Positions 1 to 6,953 of a stretch of DNA of 7,594 nucleotides are shown here, piece by piece. Each line of letters opens with the position of its first letter. The first letter of the stretch is position 1. The position numbers and the translations under genes are program-made. The stretch is from Anaerolineae bacterium (GTDB taxonomy: Bacteria; Chloroflexota; Anaerolineae; Aggregatilineales; Phototrophicaceae), in contig JADLHH010000008.1 of the NCBI GenBank assembly GCA_020848855.1, forward strand, positions 1-7,594, read 5' to 3'. The notes under the pieces were generated by a model. The model saw nothing but the letters and a program-made list of their open reading frames with translations. It did no database searches and was not told the origin of the DNA.

Positions 1-369
1 CTCGACGATGCCGTCGATTTTTTCGAGTTCGACCCTGTGCGGTGTGGGGAACGATACCGTCTGGCGCAGCTTCAGCGCTTCGCTGCCATTGTTCCAGGGG
101 TGCAGGTGGGGTACGCCGGGCGGGAAGTCGAAGCTGTCTCCGGCTTGTGCCGAGCGCGTTTCGCCGTTCAGTTGGTAAACCGCTTGCCCTTCGAGGATTT
201 CAAACCAGTCGCTGCTCAGTTGATGGACGTGGGGGTACTCGCGCCCGGTTCCCGGCGGGTACGTGAACTCGTGTATGACCCGCAAGCCGTTCGTGTCGTG
301 CGGGGTCTCGACGAACACGACTCGTACCCCCGTCACCCGGTTCTCCAGAACCTGACCGGACTTTGCCAT
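1..369 (-). CDS. Small cupin-domain protein, C-terminus cut by window edge
   Basis: The reverse strand is open from an ATG at 369 to the window edge, giving 123 residues without a stop, so the end is missing. It is a single-domain cupin (conserved beta-barrel). Motif 1 is seen as EYPHVHQLSSDWFEILEG (about residues 44-61) and motif 2 as GDSFDFPPGVPHLHPWNN (about 77-94). Probable metal ligands are His47, His49 and His88. The usual motif-1 glutamate is replaced by Asp54. The start is supported by a GGGGAGGT ribosome binding site at 375-382, five bases upstream. There is no signal peptide, so it should be cytoplasmic. It follows the TorD-like gene in the same direction, but a 113-nt gap with an inverted repeat suggests its own control. 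Small cupins can be metal enzymes or small-molecule sensors; the sequence does not show which, and a link to DMSO respiration is only by neighbourhood. Confidence 0.85.
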   Translation of the reverse strand, partial: MAKSGQVLENRVTGVRVVFVETPHDTNGLRVIHEFTYPPGTGREYPHVHQLSSDWFEILEGQAVYQLNGETRSAQAGDSFDFPPGVPHLHPWNNGSEALKLRQTVSFPTPHRVELEKIDGIVE

Positions 370-387
370 GAGGAACCTCCCCATATT

Positions 388-452
388 GCATATCGACTGT
401 GTTTTAGCACAATAGGTTAGTCGCTAATGCGATGCCCAATGTGTCGATATGC
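388..452. repeat. Inverted repeat GCATATCGAC / GTCGATATGC upstream of the cupin gene
   Basis: A perfect 10-bp inverted repeat has arms at 388-397 and 443-452, separated by 45 bp. The left arm ends nine bases from the cupin ribosome binding site side, in the 113-bp gap between the chaperone stop and the cupin ATG. Just inside the left arm lies TGTG-N6-CACA (398-411), a second short dyad. The arms are too far apart for an ordinary intrinsic terminator and no T-tract follows. A regulator binding two half-sites, or a loop-forming operator, is a plausible reading, but this is inference. Confidence 0.45.
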
Positions 453-482
453 CGAGGAGAATCGCTCAGCCGGTCGGCAGCC

Positions 483-1190
483 TCACAGCTTGATCTGAAC
501 CACTGGCTGAACCTGCAGGGTTGCCGCGATTTCCGTCAGCACGCCCCGCGTCAGCAGGGCGATACCCCGGAAGAAATCGGTGTTCGCGTGCGCTTCAACC
601 AGCTTGCACCACTCGAACGCCCACGTCAGCAGGTGTTCCGAGAGGAATTCGCGCTGCGTCGCCAGCATTGTCTCGAACCCACTCTGATCCTGCTGATCGA
701 GCGCGACCAGCGTTTCCTGCGCCAGATGCGCCACGAAAATCAGTTCCAAGCCGATGTGATCGTCCGGCTCGGCATTGTACTTCGGCGCTTCGAGATCGAA
801 CCGGTGATACCAGGCGCGCACCTGCATGGTTTGTTCCTGAAACACCATGCGCGCGTCGTTGAAATAGACCGATTCCCAGGGCGGGGCGAGCAGATTGCCC
901 GCGCCTGTCAGCAGCCGGGTGTAGTCCACGCGCAGGTCGTCGAACGCTTCGTCCGACATGCTGCCCCGCTGCACCTGCGCCCAGCTCTGCAGCAGGTCAA
1001 GCCCGCGCTGAACGTCCGGCTGCGCATTGCCGAATGGCGATTCGGCGAAGATGTCTTCGTCGGCGAGCGATTGCAGCCATGCCTTCTCTGGCTCGGCGTA
1101 GATCAGCCTGCCGAGCAGGCTGCCTGCCAGCGCTTCGCCTGTCAGAAAGGATGCCCAGTCGGCAGCCGTGAATTCGCGTTTTGGTTGCAT
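483..1190 (-). CDS. TorD/DmsD-family redox enzyme maturation chaperone
   Basis: This is a 235-residue, predicted all-helical cytoplasmic protein of the TorD/DmsD/NarJ chaperone family, whose members bind the twin-arginine signal of molybdoenzymes and hold the apoprotein for cofactor insertion before Tat export. Family hallmarks are DYTRLLTGAGN at about 89-99, then PPWESVY at 103-109, EPDDHIGLEL at 141-150 (the E-P-x-D-H-x-G-x-E signature) and a C-terminal helix region FLSEHLLTWAFEWC at 182-195. The length is normal for the family. The ATG at 1190 has a GAGGGG ribosome binding site at 1202-1207, 11 nt upstream. It lies 43 nt after the radical SAM gene and in the same orientation, so the two are probably cotranscribed. 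The natural client is the DmsA-like protein encoded in the same window. I am sure of the family; the symbol is left blank because TorD and DmsD cannot be separated by eye. Confidence 0.93.
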   Translation of the reverse strand: MQPKREFTAADWASFLTGEALAGSLLGRLIYAEPEKAWLQSLADEDIFAESPFGNAQPDVQRGLDLLQSWAQVQRGSMSDEAFDDLRVDYTRLLTGAGNLLAPPWESVYFNDARMVFQEQTMQVRAWYHRFDLEAPKYNAEPDDHIGLELIFVAHLAQETLVALDQQDQSGFETMLATQREFLSEHLLTWAFEWCKLVEAHANTDFFRGIALLTRGVLTEIAATLQVQPVVQIKL

Positions 1191-1233
1191 CGGTAACAGT
1201 TCCCCTCGCTTCAGAATCAGTCAGTGTTACTCG

Positions 1234-2559
1234 TTATACGTCGTGGGTGAAGTCGAATTCCTTCGGATGCGTGAGGTCGACGCGCAGTTCGCGCAGGTAT
1301 TGACCGTCTTCGCGCGTTTCGATCACGCTGGAGCCGATGCCAACCTCGATATCCAGCGCGAGCAGCGCCGGCATCTGGTCGACGTGAAATTCGACATAAT
1401 CGTAGTGGTCGTTGGTCGAATAATCGCCGTAGCCCGCTCGCTTGAACTGCTTCAGCGCCTTCGGGATATCCCTGCCGAATACCTTGGCGGTCTTGAGGAA
1501 GTAATCCCGGTTGGAAAAATACGCCGTTTTTGGCTTCGGCTGGTTGAAATTCTGCTGGTATATCTGCCCTGTGTGCTTGTTTTCCAGCGAGCAGTAATGC
1601 ACGCCCAGCGTCATCTGCTGATCCAGCGCGAATTCGACCAGCTTCAGGCATTCCAGTTCGCTCCCCGCGACCGGCAAGCCGCCGGCGTACCAGTAGTCGT
1701 ACAGCACGCGGAACGGCTGCTGCCGAAGCTGGAACCCGCGCGACTTGAACGCCCAGGCGTTGTTCAGCGGGAAGCAGAATTCCAGCAGGTTGATGCTGTA
1801 CAGCTTCAGGCGATCCAGTTCCAGCAGCACGTCTTTCATCGTCTCGAATGTGCCGGGCAGGATCGGCATCTCGATCATCACGCGCGGAATGTACTGCTGG
1901 GCGAGCGCCACCCGTTCGAAGGTGTGGCGATGCCCGCGCTCCAGGTCGTGCATACGGATGCTGAGCCGAATTTCGTCCAAGCCCGCGTCCGCCAGTTCTT
2001 TCAGGGTCTCGGCGTCCGCCTGGTCGCCGGTGGTGTACAGCCGCGTGTAAGTGGTCGGGAAGTTCTCGCTGGCGTAGTGGAAGAAATCGAACGTCTCGTT
2101 CTTGTGAACCAGCGGCTCGCCCCCGGTCAGCGCCAGTTGCCGTATCTTCTGCCCGGCGGCGTGAACCTGCCGCAGTTCTTCGGTCACGTCGCGCTGGTGC
2201 GTCTGGAAGAATTCATAGTCTTCCTGGTTCGGGTTGAAGCAGTAATAGCAGTCCCGGTGGCATTTCAGCGAGATGAAGAATGTCGCGCTGCCCACCCCGG
2301 TCTGACACGCTACGCAGGCGGGCGAAATCTCGTTCAGGTAGACGCTTTTCTCGTCGTTGCGCCAGATCGCCCCTTTTTGCCGAATCTGCTCCATGAGCGC
2401 CTGCACCTGTGGACGGTCGCTCACCGGCTCGATTTCGAGTCCTAGCTGCTCGATCTGGCGCATGAAGCTCTCGTAGATATCCACGTACATCGTGGCGTAA
2501 GCGGCGAACGCCGGGTTCCTGATGGCGGACAGCGTCTGCCGGTTTACTGGGGTGATCAT
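1234..2559 (-). CDS. Radical SAM protein with an extra upstream CxxC, DMSO reductase-associated
   Basis: With the ATG at 2559 the product is 441 residues. The radical SAM cluster motif is CHRDCYYC (Cys100, Cys104, Cys107), which binds the [4Fe-4S] cluster that cleaves S-adenosylmethionine. TGGEP at about 145-149 is the usual SAM amino-group contact. A second pair, Cys82 and Cys85 (ACVACQTG), precedes the motif, and Cys262, Cys304 and Cys323 follow, giving eight cysteines in all and room for an auxiliary cluster. The CxxC-then-CxxxCxxC arrangement recalls the uncharacterised group related to pyruvate formate-lyase activating enzyme (COG2108-like, from memory). The frame is open with an ATG as far as 2643, but that start has no good ribosome binding site, whereas 2559 has GGGAG at 2570-2574. 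The gene sits between the dmsABC genes and the chaperone gene. Substrate is unknown; modification of a DmsABC component or a cofactor-related step is possible. No SPASM-type C-terminal cysteine cluster is obvious. Confidence 0.88.
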   Translation of the reverse strand: MITPVNRQTLSAIRNPAFAAYATMYVDIYESFMRQIEQLGLEIEPVSDRPQVQALMEQIRQKGAIWRNDEKSVYLNEISPACVACQTGVGSATFFISLKCHRDCYYCFNPNQEDYEFFQTHQRDVTEELRQVHAAGQKIRQLALTGGEPLVHKNETFDFFHYASENFPTTYTRLYTTGDQADAETLKELADAGLDEIRLSIRMHDLERGHRHTFERVALAQQYIPRVMIEMPILPGTFETMKDVLLELDRLKLYSINLLEFCFPLNNAWAFKSRGFQLRQQPFRVLYDYWYAGGLPVAGSELECLKLVEFALDQQMTLGVHYCSLENKHTGQIYQQNFNQPKPKTAYFSNRDYFLKTAKVFGRDIPKALKQFKRAGYGDYSTNDHYDYVEFHVDQMPALLALDIEVGIGSSVIETREDGQYLRELRVDLTHPKEFDFTHDV

Positions 2560-2568
2560 CCGTTTCGT

Positions 2569-2574
2569 TCTCCC
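2569..2574 (-). promoter_or_regulatory. Ribosome binding site selecting the radical SAM start at 2559
   Basis: The reverse strand reads GGGAGA about 10 nt before the ATG at 2559. The longer possible start at 2643 is preceded by GAGCCGGTTTGG, which is a poor match, and the 28 residues it would add look like translated leader. The shorter start is therefore preferred, but not certain. Confidence 0.5.
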
Positions 2575-2670
2575 ATGCTGGATGCCGACTGTGTTCAGGC
2601 GGCTGACAACCGCCGATGGCTGCTGCATATAGTAAGTCTGCATCCAAACCGGCTCTGGGCGACAGGTAGC

Positions 2671-2701
2671 ATCATAACCAACCAGAGGTGGTAAATGTCA
2701 T
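2671..2701 (-). promoter_or_regulatory. Possible sigma-70-like promoter for the radical SAM and chaperone genes
   Basis: On the reverse strand, ATGACA (2696-2701) resembles a -35 box and TATGAT (2671-2676) a -10 box, each one mismatch from consensus. The spacer is 19 nt, longer than the ideal 17. It lies between the dmsC-distal hairpin and the radical SAM gene, where a promoter would be needed if that hairpin stops transcription. Housekeeping promoters in this lineage may differ, so this is tentative. Confidence 0.3.
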
Positions 2702-2721
2702 CTCCTGCCCACTGACGCAGA

Positions 2722-2750
2722 AAGAGGCATCCCAACGCGGGATGCCTCTT
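2722..2750 (-). terminator. Strong hairpin downstream of dmsC, likely terminator or attenuator
   Basis: AAGAGGCATCCC (2722-2733) and GGGATGCCTCTT (2739-2750) form a perfect 12-bp stem with a 5-nt loop, 29 nt after the dmsC stop. On the dms transcript the stem is followed by TCTGCG, so the U-run is short. It may stop only part of the transcripts and lower expression of the radical SAM and chaperone genes relative to dmsABC. It could also protect the dmsABC message 3' end. Confidence 0.6.
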
Positions 2751-2779
2751 GTTTGTAAAGATGGGTCGGCACGCAGCGG

Positions 2780-3694
2780 TTACAGCTTAAAGCCTGTGTG
2801 CGAAGCGTAGAACAGGAACCGACCGAGGATTTCGCTGATCAGCACCAGCGCGAAGGCGGCATACGCCAGCGTGCCCATGATCTTCTCACGCCCGACGCTG
2901 ATCGCGTTGCGGTAAACCAGCGCGCCAAACAGCCCTGCGCCCAGGAAGACCAGCACCAGCCGCGCCACCAGCACGACGCCGAACGAGTTCACGAACAGCT
3001 CGCCAGCCACCACCGTCGTATCCGACGACAGGTACGTCAGATACATCGGCAGCACGACGAATTCAATGCCCAGCAGGACGATGGAAGCGATGCCGATCCA
3101 GCGCAGCGACGAGCGCATCAGGGTGCATTGGGCGTCCGCGCAGCCGGGGTTCTTGCGCTGCACGTACATGTAGTTCGCCACGAACGCCGCGCCCATCGCC
3201 AGCGAGCCGAGCAGGAAAGTGGTCACGAAGAACGACACCGGCGTGAGCAGCGTGTCCCAGACCGGGACGGTGCGCAGCAGGTACACGTTCGACATGCTGT
3301 AAACCAGCGCGAGACCGACCAGCGCGGCGACCGCAGCGATCGCAGTGCGCAGGCTGGGCGTGCCAACCTTACGCCACTGCATGAAGGCGAAGATAGCGCC
3401 GAACGCGGTGAATGCGACCCCGCAGAAGATTTCCCGGCTGAGCCACGACGATCCCAGGTTGCCGATGGCGTTGTAGGCGTTCAGCGGGGTGCCGAGATGG
3501 AAGAACGACGCGATCAGCCCCAGTACCATGACGGGTCCGATGGCGAGCAGCGCGCGGTCGCTCAGGCGATCCGCTTCCTCCACGCTGGTGCTGCGGGCGG
3601 TGAAGAAGTGCGCGATACCCAGCACCACGAACGACCCGACCGACATTTGCGCCAGAATTGTGAAGGCGACGAGTGCCCAATCATGCGTATTCAC
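2780..3694 (-). CDS. dmsC: DmsC-family menaquinol-oxidising membrane anchor
   Basis: The product is 304 residues from a GTG start, close to E. coli DmsC (287). It anchors the DmsAB dimer in the cytoplasmic membrane and passes electrons from menaquinol to DmsB. About eight hydrophobic segments are seen, at roughly residues 6-31, 48-66, 88-107, 114-136, 148-176, 195-220, 228-258 and 270-298. The segment SFFHLGTPLNAYNAIGNLGS-SWLSREI holds His66 and Glu88, which line up with E. coli DmsC His65 and Glu87, residues reported to matter for menaquinol binding. An ATG at 3742 in the same frame would overlap dmsB by 47 nt and add an Arg-rich tail. The GTG at 3694 is chosen because it lies one base after the dmsB stop and has GGAGGAGGG at 3700-3708 upstream. 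The resulting start MNTHDWALVAF resembles the DmsC N-terminus. Confidence 0.92.
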   Translation of the reverse strand: MNTHDWALVAFTILAQMSVGSFVVLGIAHFFTARSTSVEEADRLSDRALLAIGPVMVLGLIASFFHLGTPLNAYNAIGNLGSSWLSREIFCGVAFTAFGAIFAFMQWRKVGTPSLRTAIAAVAALVGLALVYSMSNVYLLRTVPVWDTLLTPVSFFVTTFLLGSLAMGAAFVANYMYVQRKNPGCADAQCTLMRSSLRWIGIASIVLLGIEFVVLPMYLTYLSSDTTVVAGELFVNSFGVVLVARLVLVFLGAGLFGALVYRNAISVGREKIMGTLAYAAFALVLISEILGRFLFYASHTGFKL

Positions 3695-3695
3695 G

Positions 3696-4331
3696 TTAAC
3701 CCTCCTCCGCCGTAGCGATGATATGCCCGGTTCCCTCGCCACTCATCTGCGCGTGACGGTGAGGCTTAATCACGAGCGACGGCTCGGTGAGGTCGGCAGT
3801 CGGCAGCGGCTCAATCGCGCTCACATTACCATATTTGGCGCGAAGTTCTTCGACTTCGCCGTAGTCCAGCGCGCGCATGACGCACGCGGCGACGCAGAAC
3901 GGCGCTTCGCCAACCGCCAGCAGGTCTTCGCAGAAGTTGCACTTGGTCATCACGCCCGCTTCGGCGTCGAACTGCGGTCCGTTGTACGGGCACGCCCATT
4001 CGCAGTAACGGCAGCCGATGCATTTCGATTCGTCGATCAGCACCACGCCGTCCTCTTCGCGCTTGAACATCGCGCCCGTCGGGCAGGACTCCACGCAGAT
4101 TGGCTTTTCGCAGTGGTTGCACGAAATGGAGACCGCGTAGGCGAAAATGTTGTTCGGCAGCATTCGCTTTGGCTCGTCTGGGTCGGGAACCCAGCCGCCG
4201 CCGCCGTATTCCGTCACCCGCCGCCAGTTGATTCTGACCGGCAGGGCATTCTTGGACTTGCAGGCGACCACGCACGCTTTACAGCCGTTGCACGCGCTCG
4301 CGTCGAAATAGAAGGCCATCTGTTTAGCCAT
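3696..4331 (-). CDS. dmsB: DmsB-family 4Fe-4S electron-transfer subunit
   Basis: The product is 211 residues (E. coli DmsB has 205). It is the iron-sulfur subunit that wires the quinol-oxidising anchor to the catalytic subunit. All 16 cysteines fall into four ferredoxin motifs: Cys14/17/20/24, Cys71/74/79/83, Cys104/107/110/114 and Cys131/134/146/150. The third motif reads CIGCRYCEWACPYNGPQ, with Cys where nitrate reductase NarH has Trp, so four [4Fe-4S] clusters are expected rather than one [3Fe-4S]. There is no signal peptide, which fits export by hitch-hiking on the Tat signal of DmsA. The ATG at 4331 is 3 nt from the dmsA stop and has AAGGAGGT at 4339-4346 inside the end of dmsA, so translation is probably coupled. 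The last 25 residues form a His/Gly-rich tail of unknown purpose. Confidence 0.95.
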   Translation of the reverse strand: MAKQMAFYFDASACNGCKACVVACKSKNALPVRINWRRVTEYGGGGWVPDPDEPKRMLPNNIFAYAVSISCNHCEKPICVESCPTGAMFKREEDGVVLIDESKCIGCRYCEWACPYNGPQFDAEAGVMTKCNFCEDLLAVGEAPFCVAACVMRALDYGEVEELRAKYGNVSAIEPLPTADLTEPSLVIKPHRHAQMSGEGTGHIIATAEEG

Positions 4332-4334
4332 GAC

Positions 4335-6938
4335 TTACACCTCCTTGAAAGTCGCACGTGGGGCCCAGGTGAAGTCCTGTTCAAGGTTGAGCGGACCTTC
4401 ATACTTCTCAACCTTTACGTTGCAGGTATTCCAACCTTGGTGACCCTGTCCGGTCGGAATAGCCCCGTTAAGGGTATTGGTTGCGCCCGCCATGTCGATG
4501 CCGGACGCTTCATCCACCTGCGCCCAGGCGCCCTCGCCCAGTGCGACCACTCCCGGCATCAGCCGGTTGGAGAGGAAGACGTGACGCAGGACGACGCCAT
4601 GCCGGCTGCTCACCTTGACAACGTCACCCGCCGCCAGCCCAAGCGGCTCGGCGTCAAGCGGGTTCATCCAGAAGTCCTGCGGGAAGAGTTCACGCAGCCA
4701 CGGGACGCTGTCGAGCATCGAGTGCGAGCGGCGGCGGTAGTGGAAGGTGACCAGTTGCAGCGGGAATTCGCTCTTGACCCGGTTCTCCCAGTCGCTGAAC
4801 GAGTCTTCGAAGCCTTCTATCGGTCGGTTGTAGGTGGGGATAGGCTCGATCAGGTTAAAGCCGGAATTCTTGACGAAATTCGCGTTTTCCACGCAGTAGA
4901 TTTCCAGCTTGCCGGTGGTGGTCTGGAGCGGGTTCGCTTCCGGGTCTTCGCGGAACGCCTTGTGGGCGATGTAGCCCAGGTTGTCGTCCGGCGAGCGCGG
5001 CACCTGATAGAAGCCCTTGGTCTTCATCTCCTGCAGGGTGATGCGCCCGGTCTGTGGCTCGCCCGTCACGCCCATCTCGGCGATATCGTCCGCCGTGATC
5101 GTCAGGAGCGGCTCTTTGGTGACGCCGTCGGCTGCCACGACCGTCGCGCCCGCCAGTTGGTTGTACACCTGCTGGTTGAGTGACAACGGGGCGATCAGCG
5201 ATGCGTCGACGCCGAGCCGGGCAGCCAGTTCAGTGGCGATCCACTCGTCGTCTTTCGCTTCGAACAACGGCTGCGTGACCTGCCGTGCCCAGATGAGGTG
5301 TTCGCGGTTGCCCTTGAGGTATCCGTAGCGTTCCCACTGCGTCGTCACTGGCAGCACAACGTCTGAGTACTTGGCGTTGGTGTTGAGTACGAAGTTGGAG
5401 GTCACTACGAACTCGACCTTGCGGTGCGCGGCGATGCCCTTGGTCATGCCCACTTTCTGGTTGAGCGCCGAGCCGCCGTCGTGCATGATCATCTGGATGT
5501 TGACCGGGCGGACATCTTCGAAGCCAGCCGTATACTGTCCGTTCAGGATGGCATCCCACAGCTCGTTGTTGTTGATCTTGGCGCTCAGCGGAGCCGGTTC
5601 GATGGTCAGTTTAGGCACACCGCCGCCGCCAGAGCTAACCAGCGCCGGACCGCCGTTGGCGGTGTATTCCCAGCAGCTTACGCCTGTCATCCGTCCCGAT
5701 TGTCCGATATGACCGGTCATCGCGCCGATGGTCATGAAGACCTGCGGCCAGGTGTCGGCGTTGTTGGTACGTGCCGGCGCCCATGCCGTCAGCAGCGCAA
5801 CTTTCTGGGTCATCGCGATTTCGCGCGCCAGCGCCCGGATTTTCTTGGGCGGCACGCCGCAGATTTCCGTCGCCCATTCCGGCGTCTTCTCCACCCCGTC
5901 CAGCTTGCCGAGCACGTAATCCTTGAAGTTCTGTTTGGGATCGGCGCCCTCCGGCATATGTTCCGCGTCGAAGCCGACGGTGCAGCGGTTGAGGAAATCC
6001 CAGTCGATCAGCGGGTTGCTCACCGGGTCATCTTCGGTCAGCAGCGTATGCGCGATCGCCAGCGCCAACGGGTGATCGGTTCCCGGTCGAATCGGAACCC
6101 ACTCGTCCGCCAGCACCATCGCCGAGTCGTTGTAGAGCGGGTCGATGAAGATGAACTTCGAGCCGGCTTTCTTGGCTTCGTGGTAGAAGGACATGGCGTT
6201 GCCCTGCGAACTCCAGGCAGGGTTGCCGCCCCAGATCACGATCAGGTTGCTGTTGCGCATGTCGATACGGTCGTTATGGCTGGTCACCATCAAGCCGTCG
6301 CCCAAGCCGATCTTGGGTCCAGTGTAGTACCAGGTGCCCCAGGATGTCGTTCCCCAGGTGCCCACCGCACCGCCGACTAATGACAGCGGGCGGGAGAGGA
6401 ACGAGCCGACTTCTAGAATGCCTTCGTTACCGTACTGTTCCTTGATGCGCAGGATTTCGCTTGCCACGATATTCAGTGCTTCATCCCAACTGATGCGCAC
6501 CCATTCGTCCTGACCGCGCAGCTCCTTCTTGCCGCCGCCCGGTTCCCAGTTCTTGCGCTTCATCGGGTACTTCAGCCGATCTGCGCCGAAGATTTGCTGC
6601 TGCTGTGCACGACCGCGCGCGCAGCCGCGAATCTGCGGATGATCCGGTGTGTCGGGATGGGTGTCGTCGGTCTTGAGCCGCTGCACCACGCCGTCTACCA
6701 CCTGTGCCTTAAGCACGCAGCGCTGTCCACCACAGTTGTGCCAGCAGGCTGCCGTGATCCATTCGCCGGCGGTGCTGGATGCGTCGCTGGTAGCTTTTGC
6801 CTGGACGGCGTTCAAGCCGACGCCCAGCCCTTCGGCGAGCGCGACCGTTCCGCCGAGCACGCTGCTCCACTTGATGAAGCTGCGCCGCGAAAGAATCGCA
6901 TTGTCCAGGGCTTTTGCGAGGATGTTTTCATCACTCAT
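4335..6938 (-). CDS. dmsA: DmsA-like Tat-exported molybdopterin oxidoreductase, catalytic subunit
   Basis: The product is 867 residues, a little longer than E. coli DmsA (814). Near the N-terminus SRRSFIK (Arg18-Arg19) followed by a hydrophobic stretch is a twin-arginine signal; AxA-like sites (VQAKA) end it near residue 48. Cys65, Cys69, Cys74 and Cys106 (C-x3-C-x4-C...C) bind the FS0 [4Fe-4S] cluster, with CARGR after the last Cys much like CLRGR of E. coli DmsA. WGTTSWG aligns by eye with YGDYSSA of DmsA, making Ser199 the likely Mo ligand. The C-terminal part from about residue 735 (MNPLDAEPLGLAAGDVVKV and GATNTL) is the pterin dinucleotide-binding domain. DMSO, TMAO or another oxide is the likely acceptor; the exact substrate cannot be read from sequence. 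An upstream in-frame ATG at 7064 is rejected because it would put 42 residues before the Tat signal and the ATG at 6938 has an ideal ribosome binding site. Confidence 0.94.
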   Translation of the reverse strand: MSDENILAKALDNAILSRRSFIKWSSVLGGTVALAEGLGVGLNAVQAKATSDASSTAGEWITAACWHNCGGQRCVLKAQVVDGVVQRLKTDDTHPDTPDHPQIRGCARGRAQQQQIFGADRLKYPMKRKNWEPGGGKKELRGQDEWVRISWDEALNIVASEILRIKEQYGNEGILEVGSFLSRPLSLVGGAVGTWGTTSWGTWYYTGPKIGLGDGLMVTSHNDRIDMRNSNLIVIWGGNPAWSSQGNAMSFYHEAKKAGSKFIFIDPLYNDSAMVLADEWVPIRPGTDHPLALAIAHTLLTEDDPVSNPLIDWDFLNRCTVGFDAEHMPEGADPKQNFKDYVLGKLDGVEKTPEWATEICGVPPKKIRALAREIAMTQKVALLTAWAPARTNNADTWPQVFMTIGAMTGHIGQSGRMTGVSCWEYTANGGPALVSSGGGGVPKLTIEPAPLSAKINNNELWDAILNGQYTAGFEDVRPVNIQMIMHDGGSALNQKVGMTKGIAAHRKVEFVVTSNFVLNTNAKYSDVVLPVTTQWERYGYLKGNREHLIWARQVTQPLFEAKDDEWIATELAARLGVDASLIAPLSLNQQVYNQLAGATVVAADGVTKEPLLTITADDIAEMGVTGEPQTGRITLQEMKTKGFYQVPRSPDDNLGYIAHKAFREDPEANPLQTTTGKLEIYCVENANFVKNSGFNLIEPIPTYNRPIEGFEDSFSDWENRVKSEFPLQLVTFHYRRRSHSMLDSVPWLRELFPQDFWMNPLDAEPLGLAAGDVVKVSSRHGVVLRHVFLSNRLMPGVVALGEGAWAQVDEASGIDMAGATNTLNGAIPTGQGHQGWNTCNVKVEKYEGPLNLEQDFTWAPRATFKEV

Positions 6939-6945
6939 ACGAAAT

Positions 6946-6953
6946 ACCTCCTT
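6946..6953 (-). promoter_or_regulatory. Consensus ribosome binding site fixing the dmsA start at 6938
   Basis: AAGGAGGT on the reverse strand lies 7 nt before the ATG at 6938. It is a full match to the anti-Shine-Dalgarno sequence and decides against the longer in-frame start at 7064. Confidence 0.9.

Noticed and set aside
398..411. TGTG-N6-CACA as a CRP/FNR-type site
   Set aside because: CRP-type sites have TGTGA-N6-TCACA, which is two bases wider, and FNR-type sites have TTGA/TCAA arms; this dyad fits neither.
1168..2445. Long open frame on the plus strand, 425 codons
   Set aside because: It lies antisense to the radical SAM gene and has no recognisable domain; it is a by-product of GC-rich codon bias.
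2750..2761. TGTTTGTAAAGA shared with the left end of the repeat element at 7225-7236
   Set aside because: Only 12 bases match and the similarity does not extend on either side, so chance is the simpler explanation.
3695..3742. dmsC start at the ATG at 3742
   Set aside because: It would overlap dmsB by 47 nt and add an Arg-rich tail not seen in the family; the GTG at 3694 sits one base after the dmsB stop behind GGAGGAGGG.
3489..5183. Plus-strand open frame of 564 codons
   Set aside because: It runs antisense across dmsC, dmsB and part of dmsA, all clearly recognised genes, and its Arg/His/Val-rich product resembles no family.
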